Shown one piece after another: positions 30,862 through 39,197 of a stretch of DNA of 64,000 nucleotides. The position numbers were made by a program, and so were the translations under genes. The DNA is from Spirochaetia bacterium 38H-sp (lineage in GTDB: Bacteria; Spirochaetota; Spirochaetia; Winmispirales; Winmispiraceae). Within the stretch, counting starts at the first letter, position 1; each line of letters opens with the position of its first letter. The stretch covers positions 1 through 64,000 of the forward strand of contig JBCHKQ010000005.1 in NCBI GenBank assembly GCA_039023545.1. The letters are read 5' to 3'. The notes beneath the pieces are model-generated. The model worked only from the letters and a program-made list of their open reading frames with translations. It did no database searches and was not told the DNA's origin.

Positions 30862-32514
30862 TTATTTTTTTACTTCTACTACAGAGGGGTCATAATCCTC
30901 AGGCGGGATAAAACCAAGGAGCTCCATCACAGTCGCACCCAGGGAGCTTATGCCCAGTCCCTCTCTCAGAGTGGTGTCGTAGTCGCCCTGATAATCAGGG
31001 TCATAAATGATACAGGGTACGGGGTTGAGAGAATGAGAGGTTTTTGCCTTGGGCTTGCCTTGCTCGTTGGTTTTGAGTTTCCCAGACTTATCGTGCTCGT
31101 ACATATCGTCTGAGTTTCCGTGATCTGCGGTTACTATAAGTATGCCGCCCGCTTCTTTTACAGCCTTGATTATTCTACCAAGCTGGATATCTATGGCCTC
31201 CATCGCGCAGATTACTGCCTCAAAAACTCCTGTGTGTCCCACCATGTCTCCGTTAGCAAAGTTGGCCCGGATATAGCGGTACTTGTTTTTTGCAAAGGCA
31301 TCCAGAATTACATCCGTAATCTCCGCACACTTCATCCATGGACGCCACTCAAAAGGCACAACATCAGAAGGTATCTCTATGTAGTCCTCAAGCTCTTCGT
31401 TAAACTTGCCTGTCCTGTTACCGTTATAAAAGTAAGTAACATGACCAAACTTCTGCGTCTCCGATATTGCAAGCTGAGTAATACCGCTTGCAGCAAGGAA
31501 CTCGCCAACTGTCCTGTCTATAGAAGGAGGGGAGACAAGATACTGCCTGGGTACATGCTTATCCCCGTCATACTCCATCATGCCCGCATACTCCACCTTG
31601 GGACGTCTCTTACGTTCAAAATAAGGAAAATCATCCTCTTCAAAAGCAGCTGTCATCTCCAGTGCTCTGTCTCCACGAAAGTTAAAGAATATAACAGAGT
31701 CGCCATCCTCTATGGTACCCACAGGTTTGCCATTCTCAGCTATGACAAAAGAAGGCAAATCTTGGTCAATGGCGCCGGTTTCCTTTCTGAGAGTCTCGAT
31801 AGCCTCATGTGCAGACAAAAACTGTCTACCCTCACCTAGCACATGAGTTTCCCATCCTCGCTTAACCATATCCCAGTTGGCACCGTAGCGGTCCATAGTG
31901 ATAAACATCCTTCCGCCACCGGAAGCAATCCTATAATCCACACCATCCGCATTGAGAGAAGCAAGAAAATCCTCAAAAGGGTCTATATACTCAAGAGCGC
32001 TTGTCTCTCCTACATCACGACCATCAAGCAGAGTATGCACACGTGCACGCTTTACCCCTTCCTTCTTGGCTTGCTCCAGCATAGCCTTTAGATGGTCAAT
32101 ATGGCTGTGCACATTGCCGTCAGAAAAAAGCCCTATAAAGTGCAAAGTCCCGTTATTATCCACTGCATTCTTTACAAGCTTTTTCCACGTAGCACCCTCA
32201 AACATAGCACCGGAGCGTATAGCCTCCTCCACTAGCTTGGCACCCTGAGCAAAGACCCTGCCGCAGCCTATGGCATTATGGCCGACCTCACTGTTTCCCA
32301 TATCCGCATCGGATGGGAGCCCCACGGCAGTACCATGAGCCTTGAGAGTAGTATGCGGACAATTATTCCACAACCAGTCAAAGTTGGGAGTACGCGCCTG
32401 CCTAAACGCATCGCCATCCTCATATTTACCAAAACCGACACCATCCAGTATCAGCAAAAAGACAGGCCCCTTACGAGGCTTAAAAGAAGGATTCTTCTTA
32501 AGAGCATCCACCAT
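30862..32514 (-). CDS. gpmI: 2,3-bisphosphoglycerate-independent phosphoglycerate mutase
   Basis: This enzyme interconverts 3- and 2-phosphoglycerate in glycolysis using two manganese ions and a phosphoserine. The start at 32514 (MVDALKKNPSFKPRKG, 550 aa) has AAGGAG 6 bp upstream. Motifs are FLLILDGVGFG (metal-binding Asp), DADMGNSEVGHNAIGCGR (catalytic Ser), HTLLDGRDVGETSALEY, FFNFRGDRALEMTAAF, RANFANGDMVGHTG and VTADHGNSDDM. T. pallidum is known for the cofactor-dependent GpmA instead, so this marks a difference. No operon partner; flanked by hairpin repeats on both sides. Confidence 0.93.
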   Translation of the reverse strand: MVDALKKNPSFKPRKGPVFLLILDGVGFGKYEDGDAFRQARTPNFDWLWNNCPHTTLKAHGTAVGLPSDADMGNSEVGHNAIGCGRVFAQGAKLVEEAIRSGAMFEGATWKKLVKNAVDNNGTLHFIGLFSDGNVHSHIDHLKAMLEQAKKEGVKRARVHTLLDGRDVGETSALEYIDPFEDFLASLNADGVDYRIASGGGRMFITMDRYGANWDMVKRGWETHVLGEGRQFLSAHEAIETLRKETGAIDQDLPSFVIAENGKPVGTIEDGDSVIFFNFRGDRALEMTAAFEEDDFPYFERKRRPKVEYAGMMEYDGDKHVPRQYLVSPPSIDRTVGEFLAASGITQLAISETQKFGHVTYFYNGNRTGKFNEELEDYIEIPSDVVPFEWRPWMKCAEITDVILDAFAKNKYRYIRANFANGDMVGHTGVFEAVICAMEAIDIQLGRIIKAVKEAGGILIVTADHGNSDDMYEHDKSGKLKTNEQGKPKAKTSHSLNPVPCIIYDPDYQGDYDTTLREGLGISSLGATVMELLGFIPPEDYDPSVVEVKK

Positions 32515-32619
32515 TACAGTCTCCTTAAAAAACTCATTTTTACTAATATAATAAACAATAGTAAAATTGCATAAAAAAAAAGCCCTGTCTATGCCCCAAT
32601 CAATAAAAAAATAAAATAA

Positions 32620-32667
32620 TACCGAACGGCAGAACCGGCATAGCCGGTTCTGCCTGCCTGCGGCAAA
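32620..32667 (+). repeat. Clamped hairpin repeat, copy F
   Basis: TACCGAAC (32620-32627), a perfect 12-bp stem GGCAGAACCGGC/GCCGGTTCTGCC (32628-32639 and 32643-32654, loop of 3), then TGCCTGCGGCAAA (32655-32667). It is the best-formed copy. It lies between the solute-binding protein gene and gpmI, both minus strand; on that strand the hairpin is followed by GTTCGG and a T-rich tract. Confidence 0.85.
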
Positions 32668-32682
32668 AGAACACAAAAAAAA

Positions 32683-33633
32683 CTATCTTATATAAAAACC
32701 GTCATCAGGGAGCTTACCACCTACAAGCTCGGGATTATAATCCAGCAAAACAGACAGATAAGCCTCCACAGAAGAGCGTACACTTACGGAATCCACATAG
32801 GAGAAACGACATCTGGGAAGAGCAAAAGAAGCTAGCTTGGGAGAAAGACCAATCACAGCAAGAGTCTCCTCGTATACATAAAAATCCCTCGTGCTCAAAA
32901 GCTCAAGAACAGACTCAGCAAGAGAAGAGGAAATAAGCTCAAAAAAACCGGGAAAAGTATAAAGAAACTCATTCTTTACAAGCAGACAAGTCTGAGGAAA
33001 AGGTACACCGTATTCTCTGTGCCACATATCCTGGATATCCATAGCAACAACAAGGTCAGAACGGGAAGAAAGCACCCTGCTGACAAAAGGCTCTGGAAGA
33101 AGAGCATAGTCTGCATCTTTCCTCTCTACAGCCTCTGCAAGTGCAAGAGGACTTTCTGCATAATTTATCTCAACCTTATCAAGAAGCCCCCAGCTATCAA
33201 TCAGTCTAAGAAACATAATATCCGGATTGGCACCCTTGGAAGGCAGAAAGATACGCTTTCCCGCAAAATTGGCTTGGGTAAGAGGCTCTGGCCCTACAAG
33301 ATACAATATTCCCCATATATATACAGAAAACATTTTATAGCCGTCATTCTCATTGTACAGCTTTGCGGCAAGGTTAACAGGCATTACAGCTATATCCACA
33401 GCATCTTGAGACAATCGCTCATAACCTGCAACAGGGCTGTCCTCATATATGATATCAAGGGGGACATCTGCAAGCTTTTTTTTGTCAATCAGGGGAAGAA
33501 GTCCAAGAGCACCGGGGCCTTTGAGAACCATAAGTTTTACAGACTCAGGATACTTAATCTCCTTATCTCCTGTAGAAAAAACAAAAAAACATGCAAAAAG
33601 CAAAAAAAACACGATAAAAGCTACACGTTTCAT
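32683..33633 (-). CDS. ABC-type solute-binding protein (SsuA/THI5-like), orphan
   Basis: A 316-aa exported protein with an N-terminal hydrophobic segment (MKRVAFIVFFLLFACFFVFS) and a periplasmic binding-protein fold: an early KLMVLKGPGALGLLPLI strand-loop, AVMPVNLAAKLYN, GKRIFLPSKGANPDIMFLRL and the hinge ADYALLPEPFVSRVL. These resemble the nitrate/sulfonate/taurine/pyrimidine-precursor binding family. The Cys15 context (LLFAC) is a poor lipobox, so whether it is a lipoprotein is unclear. No ATPase or permease gene is next to it. Substrate unknown. Confidence 0.7.
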   Translation of the reverse strand: MKRVAFIVFFLLFACFFVFSTGDKEIKYPESVKLMVLKGPGALGLLPLIDKKKLADVPLDIIYEDSPVAGYERLSQDAVDIAVMPVNLAAKLYNENDGYKMFSVYIWGILYLVGPEPLTQANFAGKRIFLPSKGANPDIMFLRLIDSWGLLDKVEINYAESPLALAEAVERKDADYALLPEPFVSRVLSSRSDLVVAMDIQDMWHREYGVPFPQTCLLVKNEFLYTFPGFFELISSSLAESVLELLSTRDFYVYEETLAVIGLSPKLASFALPRCRFSYVDSVSVRSSVEAYLSVLLDYNPELVGGKLPDDGFYIR

Positions 33634-33700
33634 TTATATTCCGTCCTTTTAACTATTTATTACTTAAAAATCTTAGGCTGATATTAGCCTGTCGTTTATC

Positions 33701-33744
33701 GCCAAAGGCAGCAGCGGATGCGCCCGCATCCGCTGCGTTCGGTA
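33701..33744 (-). repeat. Clamped hairpin repeat, copy G
   Basis: In minus orientation TACCGAAC (33744-33737) is followed by the stem arms GCAGCGGATGC/GCATCCGCTGC (33711-33721 and 33726-33736), at least 11 bp with a 4-base loop. TGCCTTTGGC (33710-33701) ends it. It lies 6 bp past the cyclase stop codon on the plus strand side, between the cyclase and the solute-binding protein gene. The cyclase is downstream of it on the minus strand. Confidence 0.8.
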
Positions 33745-33749
33745 TCTTT

Positions 33750-36464
33750 TTATTTTTCTGTAAGCTTGTATACACCGTCCCAATCGGATGGAGGCGGATT
33801 TTTCTGATAATTGCGCGCTCTATCAATAAAGAAGTTAACCGGCGGGTCGTCGGGTGCTATCTTGAGAGCTTCCATAAATACTTTTTCTGCCTCTTTGTAC
33901 TTTCTGTCCTCCAGAAGCATAAGCCCTTCTTCCGACAGCTTTATAAGCCGCTCCTGATCAGGGGTGATTCTGTCTTTTTCTTCTATTAATTGGTACAGCC
34001 TTACGGGTGTATTTATGCCTACAACCCGCACGCGGTCAAGCATACGCGCGGCAAAATTCCTGCCACCGTTCTCGTATGTGTCCTGGCTTATGAGTATCCA
34101 GCTTCCATAACGTTTATTGACACCCTCAAGACGGGCTGCCAAATTTACGGCATTGCCCATGATGGTGTAGTTTTTCTTTTTCTCCGTGCCCATGTTGCCT
34201 ACAACCATATCTCCAGTGTTAACACCTATCCTGGTAAGAAGAGGTGACGGGCTGAGACCTTCTGCCATTATGGCCTTGTTGAGCCCGTCTTCTGCCCGCT
34301 TCATCCTTATGGCAGACAGACAAGCCCTGCTAGCATGATCTTCCAGATAGATGGGTGCACCAAAGAAAGAGATTATGGCGTCTCCTTCGTACTTGTCTAT
34401 GGTGCCGCCAAGCTCTATTATGATATCACTCATGCAGGTCAGATACTTGTTGAGCAGGGTAACAAGGTCTGTGGGGTCCATCTTCTCCGAGATTGTAGAA
34501 AATCCCTTAACATCCGTAAAAACAGCGGTCATATAGCGTTTCTGTCCACCAAGGTTTCTCATCTCTGGGTTATCCAAAAGAACATTTATTACATCATCGG
34601 ACAAATACTGGCCAAATGTATCCTTTATAAAAGAACGTTCCTGAGCTGTAGTTATAAAGTTGTATGCCGTAAGAGAGATAAAAGAGAATATCAGCGTTAC
34701 AACGGGGGTAAAGACAGGAAAATACAAACCTGTAAGATTAAAAAGGAGCAATGCCGCAGCAAGTGTTATCAGTATAAACAAAAGACCTGCTACAAGAGAA
34801 GCAAGAGGTTCAAGGCTCTGCTTGATATAGTAATATGCAAAGACAAGGATAACCGTCAAAAGGATAGACAACCACAGGGGAAGTATATCAATAAAGGCCT
34901 CCTGCAATATTGTGTTGGCAACAGAGGCATGAGTTCCTACGTTGTCATAGGTCTTATCCAGGGGGTTGATGCCTCTATCGGTAGTAGCGGTTCCTGTCCA
35001 GCCCTGATAACATATGGCTCCTTCTACAATGTCTTTTATCTTTTTTCTGAGTGCAACGATATCTTCCGCTATCTTCTCTGTCTTCTTAAAGGTATCAGTA
35101 ACAGACTGTTTTATTTCTCTGTATTGGGATTTTTGTTCCTCAGATATATCATCACGTGCAAGAATCTCATCTATTTTTTTCTCAAGGGTTTCTCTGGTTG
35201 GTCCGGATAAGAACTTGTATACTTCGTCAAAAAAATAGTCTCTTACCTGTCTATATGTCTCAACATCAGAAACATCACCACCAGAAAATACATCCTCTTT
35301 TACGGATTCCGCATAATTATACAGATCGAGGAGAGGCGTATCACCCTGATAATACTTGAGATATCCAGCTTCATCCATTATTGCAAGATTTTCTGCGAGA
35401 CGTTTTTCCAAATCTTTATGAAGCACGAGATTATAATAAGAAAGATGTGTAAAAGAGTTGTCAAAATCCTTGCGAGGCCAGTTAACAACTATAAAGCCGT
35501 CCGGATCAAGAGGAATCTTTATATCTTTTACTCCTACACCAGGAATATTTGCATGCTTTAAGAGTATAGAGCTCTTACTGTAATCTATCTCTGGTCTCCC
35601 CAGCATATCATATACAGGAGCAAAGCCCAGCTGAATATAATATGCACCATCATAATAGCCAAAAGGTTTTACCCTCCTTCTCACTCCGTCTGGGTCAACA
35701 TGCATATTGGTAAAACCAAGCATCATGGCATTTCTCGCAATGGGAGCTATCGCTGGCCTTATATCCTTGCCTACAAGAGGTTTGACATTATTCTCTGCCA
35801 TAAGAGGTATAGAGAGATGCTCTTTAACCCAATTTTTATGTTCTTTAGAGTATTCCTCTTCTTTGTGGGCAAGCATATTGACCGTAAAAATAGCATTAGC
35901 AAAGAAGCGGGCAGCCTGCCCAAGATAGCTGTCATTATCCCGCGCAACATGTGCTATAGCCTCAAGTATACGTTTTTTTGACTCCTCATTGAGCATAGTA
36001 AGCTGCTCTACATATTCGGAAGCATCCTTAACACTTATGCTGCCAGAATATATAGCAGAGAAAAGAGCAATGATTCTAGAGTTTATTCCCTCTTCTCCAT
36101 GGTCAAATTCTTTTTCTATGAGTGCGGGAAGGGTTGTTCTAAGATAATCACCATTGACTCCTCTGGCGCTTTCCTCCGTAAACTCGATATCAAATACAGC
36201 ATAAGATGCGCCTAGCTCCTTTAACAGGATAAGACCATCTGCAATGATATCCCTTGTCCACGGATACATACCTACCTTGGCGATGGACAGGTCATCTATG
36301 TCTACAAGGACTATATCTTTTCTTTCCTCAGGTCCTTTAGACATTCTCATAAAGACATCGAAAAAAAACAAATCTCCGTTTCTATAAAACTCAAAAACAT
36401 TAAAAACAGAGAAAATTATGATCAAAACTATTGGAATTACTACAGCAATATTTATTTTTTTCAT
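33750..36464 (-). CDS. CHASE2-domain class III adenylate cyclase
   Basis: A 904-aa membrane enzyme predicted to make cyclic AMP in response to an outside signal. An N-terminal helix (about 7-24) is followed by a CHASE2 domain (DIVLVDIDDLSIAKVG, MYPWTRDIIADGLILLKEL). A charged coiled-coil insertion (about 430-540) and three membrane helices (about 570-650) come next. The cyclase domain has both metal Asp residues (FTDVKGF, about 651; YEGDAI, about 695) and the Lys (691) and Thr (about 767) pair that select ATP. Asn and Arg in NAVNLAARLE are also present. A TPR-like helical tail (about 843-873) follows. Start chosen at 36464; no Shine-Dalgarno, and the promoter -10 ends 6 bases upstream. Confidence 0.9.
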   Translation of the reverse strand: MKKINIAVVIPIVLIIIFSVFNVFEFYRNGDLFFFDVFMRMSKGPEERKDIVLVDIDDLSIAKVGMYPWTRDIIADGLILLKELGASYAVFDIEFTEESARGVNGDYLRTTLPALIEKEFDHGEEGINSRIIALFSAIYSGSISVKDASEYVEQLTMLNEESKKRILEAIAHVARDNDSYLGQAARFFANAIFTVNMLAHKEEEYSKEHKNWVKEHLSIPLMAENNVKPLVGKDIRPAIAPIARNAMMLGFTNMHVDPDGVRRRVKPFGYYDGAYYIQLGFAPVYDMLGRPEIDYSKSSILLKHANIPGVGVKDIKIPLDPDGFIVVNWPRKDFDNSFTHLSYYNLVLHKDLEKRLAENLAIMDEAGYLKYYQGDTPLLDLYNYAESVKEDVFSGGDVSDVETYRQVRDYFFDEVYKFLSGPTRETLEKKIDEILARDDISEEQKSQYREIKQSVTDTFKKTEKIAEDIVALRKKIKDIVEGAICYQGWTGTATTDRGINPLDKTYDNVGTHASVANTILQEAFIDILPLWLSILLTVILVFAYYYIKQSLEPLASLVAGLLFILITLAAALLLFNLTGLYFPVFTPVVTLIFSFISLTAYNFITTAQERSFIKDTFGQYLSDDVINVLLDNPEMRNLGGQKRYMTAVFTDVKGFSTISEKMDPTDLVTLLNKYLTCMSDIIIELGGTIDKYEGDAIISFFGAPIYLEDHASRACLSAIRMKRAEDGLNKAIMAEGLSPSPLLTRIGVNTGDMVVGNMGTEKKKNYTIMGNAVNLAARLEGVNKRYGSWILISQDTYENGGRNFAARMLDRVRVVGINTPVRLYQLIEEKDRITPDQERLIKLSEEGLMLLEDRKYKEAEKVFMEALKIAPDDPPVNFFIDRARNYQKNPPPSDWDGVYKLTEK

Positions 36465-36470
36465 TCTACA

Positions 36471-36499
36471 ATTATAAAAAATAGAGTAATACATTGCAA
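36471..36499 (-). promoter_or_regulatory. Promoter of the adenylate cyclase gene, leaderless arrangement
   Basis: On the minus strand TTGCAA (36499-36494), a 17-bp spacer and a perfect TATAAT (36476-36471), followed by only 6 bases before the ATG at 36464. Transcription should start at or next to the start codon. It lies in the 64-bp divergent gap with the gene at 36529. Confidence 0.7.
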
Positions 36500-36528
36500 A
36501 CGCAAAAAAGGGGGAGTATATTAAAAAT

Positions 36529-36981
36529 ATGAAAAAAACAATCATAAAAACGGTGTTAGCAGGACTTTTTATAAGCTCCATTGCTGTTGCTCAGTCCAAC
36601 GAGGTGATAGACAAAATACTCAACCAAAAAGCTATAACATGCGGATATGCTGCCTATCTTATTCTTAACGCAGGAGGGATCATATCAGAGGATACTAGCC
36701 CCGATTCTGCATGGGAGAGATGGCTCAACATGGGATATGTAAAGTCCAATAAAAAAGCCCAAGACCCCATAAGCCTGGGGGAGTTTTCTTTTCTTATAAC
36801 AAAAACCTTTGATATACCGGGTGGAATGATGTACAGCCTTTTTCCTTCTCCCAGATATGCGGCAAGAGAGCTTGCTTATCTAGGCTATATAGCAGAAAAC
36901 CCAGGTCCTTACCGAAACTTGAGCGGCAAGGAAGCTATTTCTATCCTTGGCAGAATTCTAAGGGGGCAGGAAGATGAATAA
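36529..36981 (+). CDS. Small secreted protein of unknown function
   Basis: A 150-aa product with a typical signal peptide (MKKTIIKTVLAGLFISSIAVAQ, cleavage probably after AVA at about 21) and the Shine-Dalgarno GGGGGAG upstream. The mature part is helical, with CGYAAYLILNAGG, a Trp-containing AWERWLNMGY stretch and ARELAYLGYIAENPG. I do not recognise the family. It overlaps the next gene by 8 bp, so the pair is probably co-translated and may act together at the envelope. Confidence 0.75.
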   Translation: MKKTIIKTVLAGLFISSIAVAQSNEVIDKILNQKAITCGYAAYLILNAGGIISEDTSPDSAWERWLNMGYVKSNKKAQDPISLGEFSFLITKTFDIPGGMMYSLFPSPRYAARELAYLGYIAENPGPYRNLSGKEAISILGRILRGQEDE

Positions 36982-38236
36982 AAAGCTAATCCCAATTGTT
37001 CTTATATTTTTGTCTGTTTTCTATGTCTTTGCTGGCGATATAGGTATAACTCTTGACAGTTTATATGCAGGCTCGTACTCAGGCTCATGGGCAGACCCGT
37101 ATTTCTCTCAGGAAGTTGCCTTGTGGGGAAACACCATGTTTTCCGACTCATGGGGAATATCTGCGGAGGCAAGCTATAAATATACCACAAGCAGGGATGT
37201 TTTTGTGGAGCTCAACGAGCTTCTTATAATGGGCAACCTTGATTTTGGCTCTTCTTACCTCAAGATAAATGCAGGCAGAACAAGCTTCTCCGAGTTTTCC
37301 GGCAAGGTCTTTGCACACAAAGGAGATGGACTCTATACCGAATGGGGGAGCGGAATATTTGGCATAAGCGCTTTTGCCACATATACAGGGCTTTTGCAGC
37401 TTCCTTCCAGCAGTATAGTTATGAGCAACTCGGACTATTATGATGTCACCAACAATGACAACCCCATATGGGGACCATTTGCATCCCCAAGACTCGTAGA
37501 AGGACTTGCTGTAAAGCTCAATGAGTTTGCAGCAAGACAAAGCCTTGTCATAAGTGGACTTTTTCAGCAAGATTTGCGTGCTGACAGTAATCTGCACGAA
37601 GGAACAAGGGTCAATACCCAGTACGCAGGTATAGGTATATCTGGTCCTCTCAATCCCAAAGCAACTCTCTCTTATTCTCTATATGGATACGGCAATATGG
37701 GACAGTACGGAAACAATACAATTATAGCCTTTATGGGGGGAGGGAATATCACATTGCTCATGCCAGAAATCCTTGGCTCCAGTATAAGTCTTGAGGGCGT
37801 ATACAGTTCTGGCGACAAAGACTCCGTTGCAGTATATGAGGGAAATACCACGGGTTATGATACTGCATTTCTGCCAGTAAGCAAGACATACCCGGGCTTT
37901 GTATATACCCCTGCATTAATCAATATCTTCTATGTGGGCTCATACATAACCATAAAGCCATTTTCCGGCTCAGAGATAAAAACTCTTGACAACATAATGC
38001 TTATGTTACGGCCTGTTGGTATTTTTAGAAGCACTACGGGTGCCATCTCTTCCGGAACATTGAAAAGTAGCAATAATGGGTTATACTTAGGAACAGAGGT
38101 TGATATGAGTATCATAGCAAGGCTACTGTCCGACCTAGGTCTTAGCATAAGCGGAGGCATGTTTATGCCTTCTGGCGTGTTTGAGGATAACAGCATCCAG
38201 ACACTTATCACTGCATCCTTATCAATTACTCTATAG
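36974..38236 (+). CDS. Probable outer-membrane beta-barrel protein
   Basis: A 420-aa exported protein with signal peptide MNKKLIPIVLIFLSVFYVFA and a mature region of short alternating strands rich in Gly, Ser, Tyr and Trp (DSLYAGSYSGSWADPYF, GNLDFGSSYLKINAGR). The final strand is QTLITASLSITL. This pattern fits a spirochaete outer-membrane barrel, though no named family is recognised. The start codon lies within the end of the previous gene. The next gene starts 9 bp downstream, which suggests one operon of envelope proteins. Confidence 0.75.
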   Translation: MNKKLIPIVLIFLSVFYVFAGDIGITLDSLYAGSYSGSWADPYFSQEVALWGNTMFSDSWGISAEASYKYTTSRDVFVELNELLIMGNLDFGSSYLKINAGRTSFSEFSGKVFAHKGDGLYTEWGSGIFGISAFATYTGLLQLPSSSIVMSNSDYYDVTNNDNPIWGPFASPRLVEGLAVKLNEFAARQSLVISGLFQQDLRADSNLHEGTRVNTQYAGIGISGPLNPKATLSYSLYGYGNMGQYGNNTIIAFMGGGNITLLMPEILGSSISLEGVYSSGDKDSVAVYEGNTTGYDTAFLPVSKTYPGFVYTPALINIFYVGSYITIKPFSGSEIKTLDNIMLMLRPVGIFRSTTGAISSGTLKSSNNGLYLGTEVDMSIIARLLSDLGLSISGGMFMPSGVFEDNSIQTLITASLSITL

Positions 38237-38245
38237 GAGTTTTTT

Positions 38246-39118
38246 ATGGAAAAAAAAGTAAGTTTTTTTCTTATTCTTTTTATGCTGTTTTCCGGCAGCA
38301 TAATTTTGTCTGCAGAGAACCTCTCTGCCGTAATAACTCAGGTTAGCGGCAAGGTAGAGATAAAAGGTCCTTCCGGCTCATGGAAACCTGCAAAGGAAGG
38401 TGATACGGTAAAAGAAGGAGATTCTATTTCTACTGGATTTAACTCCAAAGCGGTTTTGGAAACAACAGACAAATCCTCGGTGATCGTAGTAAAACAGCTT
38501 ACAAGACTGTCTCTCAAAGAACTTCTCAAAAAAGAGGGTTCTGTAAAGACAGATCTTTTCCTGGATGTCGGCAGTGTAAGGGCACAGGTCAACAGCACCG
38601 ATGACCTCAAGCAGGATTTCTCCGTGAGAACAGCAAGCACAACGGCTTCTGTAAGAGGCACTGTACTGGATGTGGTAACCCTGGGAGATAATGCTGCACG
38701 TATTCTTGCATGGCAGGGGATGGCAGATGTAGTAAACAAGAGCGGAAACCGCACCAATGTGGGAGAAGCAAAGAGCGGAGATAAAAAGGAAAAAGAACAA
38801 GATAAAGAAGACAATCAGCTGCCTCCTCCACCACCTGCTGACTTATCCAACCTTCCTGCAATAGCAGGGGGTAATGGTGGTCAGATAATATCCGGAACAC
38901 AAGTGGGAATAAACGAGCTCCGAATCAATCCCGGGACAAGACCTGCAGGAGCCGGTGGCATAGCTCTACGAGGCGGTGGCTCTATAGGCAATGTCAACCT
39001 TCCCATAGGAGGACAGTTGCCATCTCTCCCGCCTCTGCCACAGGACTTTGCTATACCTGTTGATATCATAATAGAAATAGAATGGCCGCAAATACCTTCT
39101 CTTCCTACAGGACAGTAG
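38246..39118 (+). CDS. FecR-domain secreted protein
   Basis: A 290-aa exported protein with signal peptide (MEKKVSFFLILFMLFSGSII, about 24 residues). Next comes a FecR-like domain (about 28-165) with VSGKVEIKGPSGSWKPAKEG, EGDSISTGFNSKAVLETTD, and the typical TASTTASVRGTVLDVV repeat end. The rest is a low-complexity charged linker followed by a Pro/Gly-rich tail (QLPPPPPADL and later PSLPPLPQ). FecR domains are common in spirochaete envelope proteins as sensors or scaffolds. It ends the three-gene operon, with a strong terminator behind it. Confidence 0.85.
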   Translation: MEKKVSFFLILFMLFSGSIILSAENLSAVITQVSGKVEIKGPSGSWKPAKEGDTVKEGDSISTGFNSKAVLETTDKSSVIVVKQLTRLSLKELLKKEGSVKTDLFLDVGSVRAQVNSTDDLKQDFSVRTASTTASVRGTVLDVVTLGDNAARILAWQGMADVVNKSGNRTNVGEAKSGDKKEKEQDKEDNQLPPPPPADLSNLPAIAGGNGGQIISGTQVGINELRINPGTRPAGAGGIALRGGGSIGNVNLPIGGQLPSLPPLPQDFAIPVDIIIEIEWPQIPSLPTGQ

Positions 39119-39133
39119 AGGAGTAACCACAGC

Positions 39134-39170
39134 AAGGCACGGGTGATAAAAATCATCCGTGCCTTTTTTA
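39134..39170 (+). terminator. Terminator of the 36529-39118 envelope operon
   Basis: A 14-bp stem (arms 39134-39147 and 39152-39165, one G-T wobble, loop AAAA) is followed by T residues, 15 bp past the FecR gene stop. Confidence 0.9.
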
Positions 39171-39197
39171 TTTTTATAGATTACTAGAGGTAATGTT

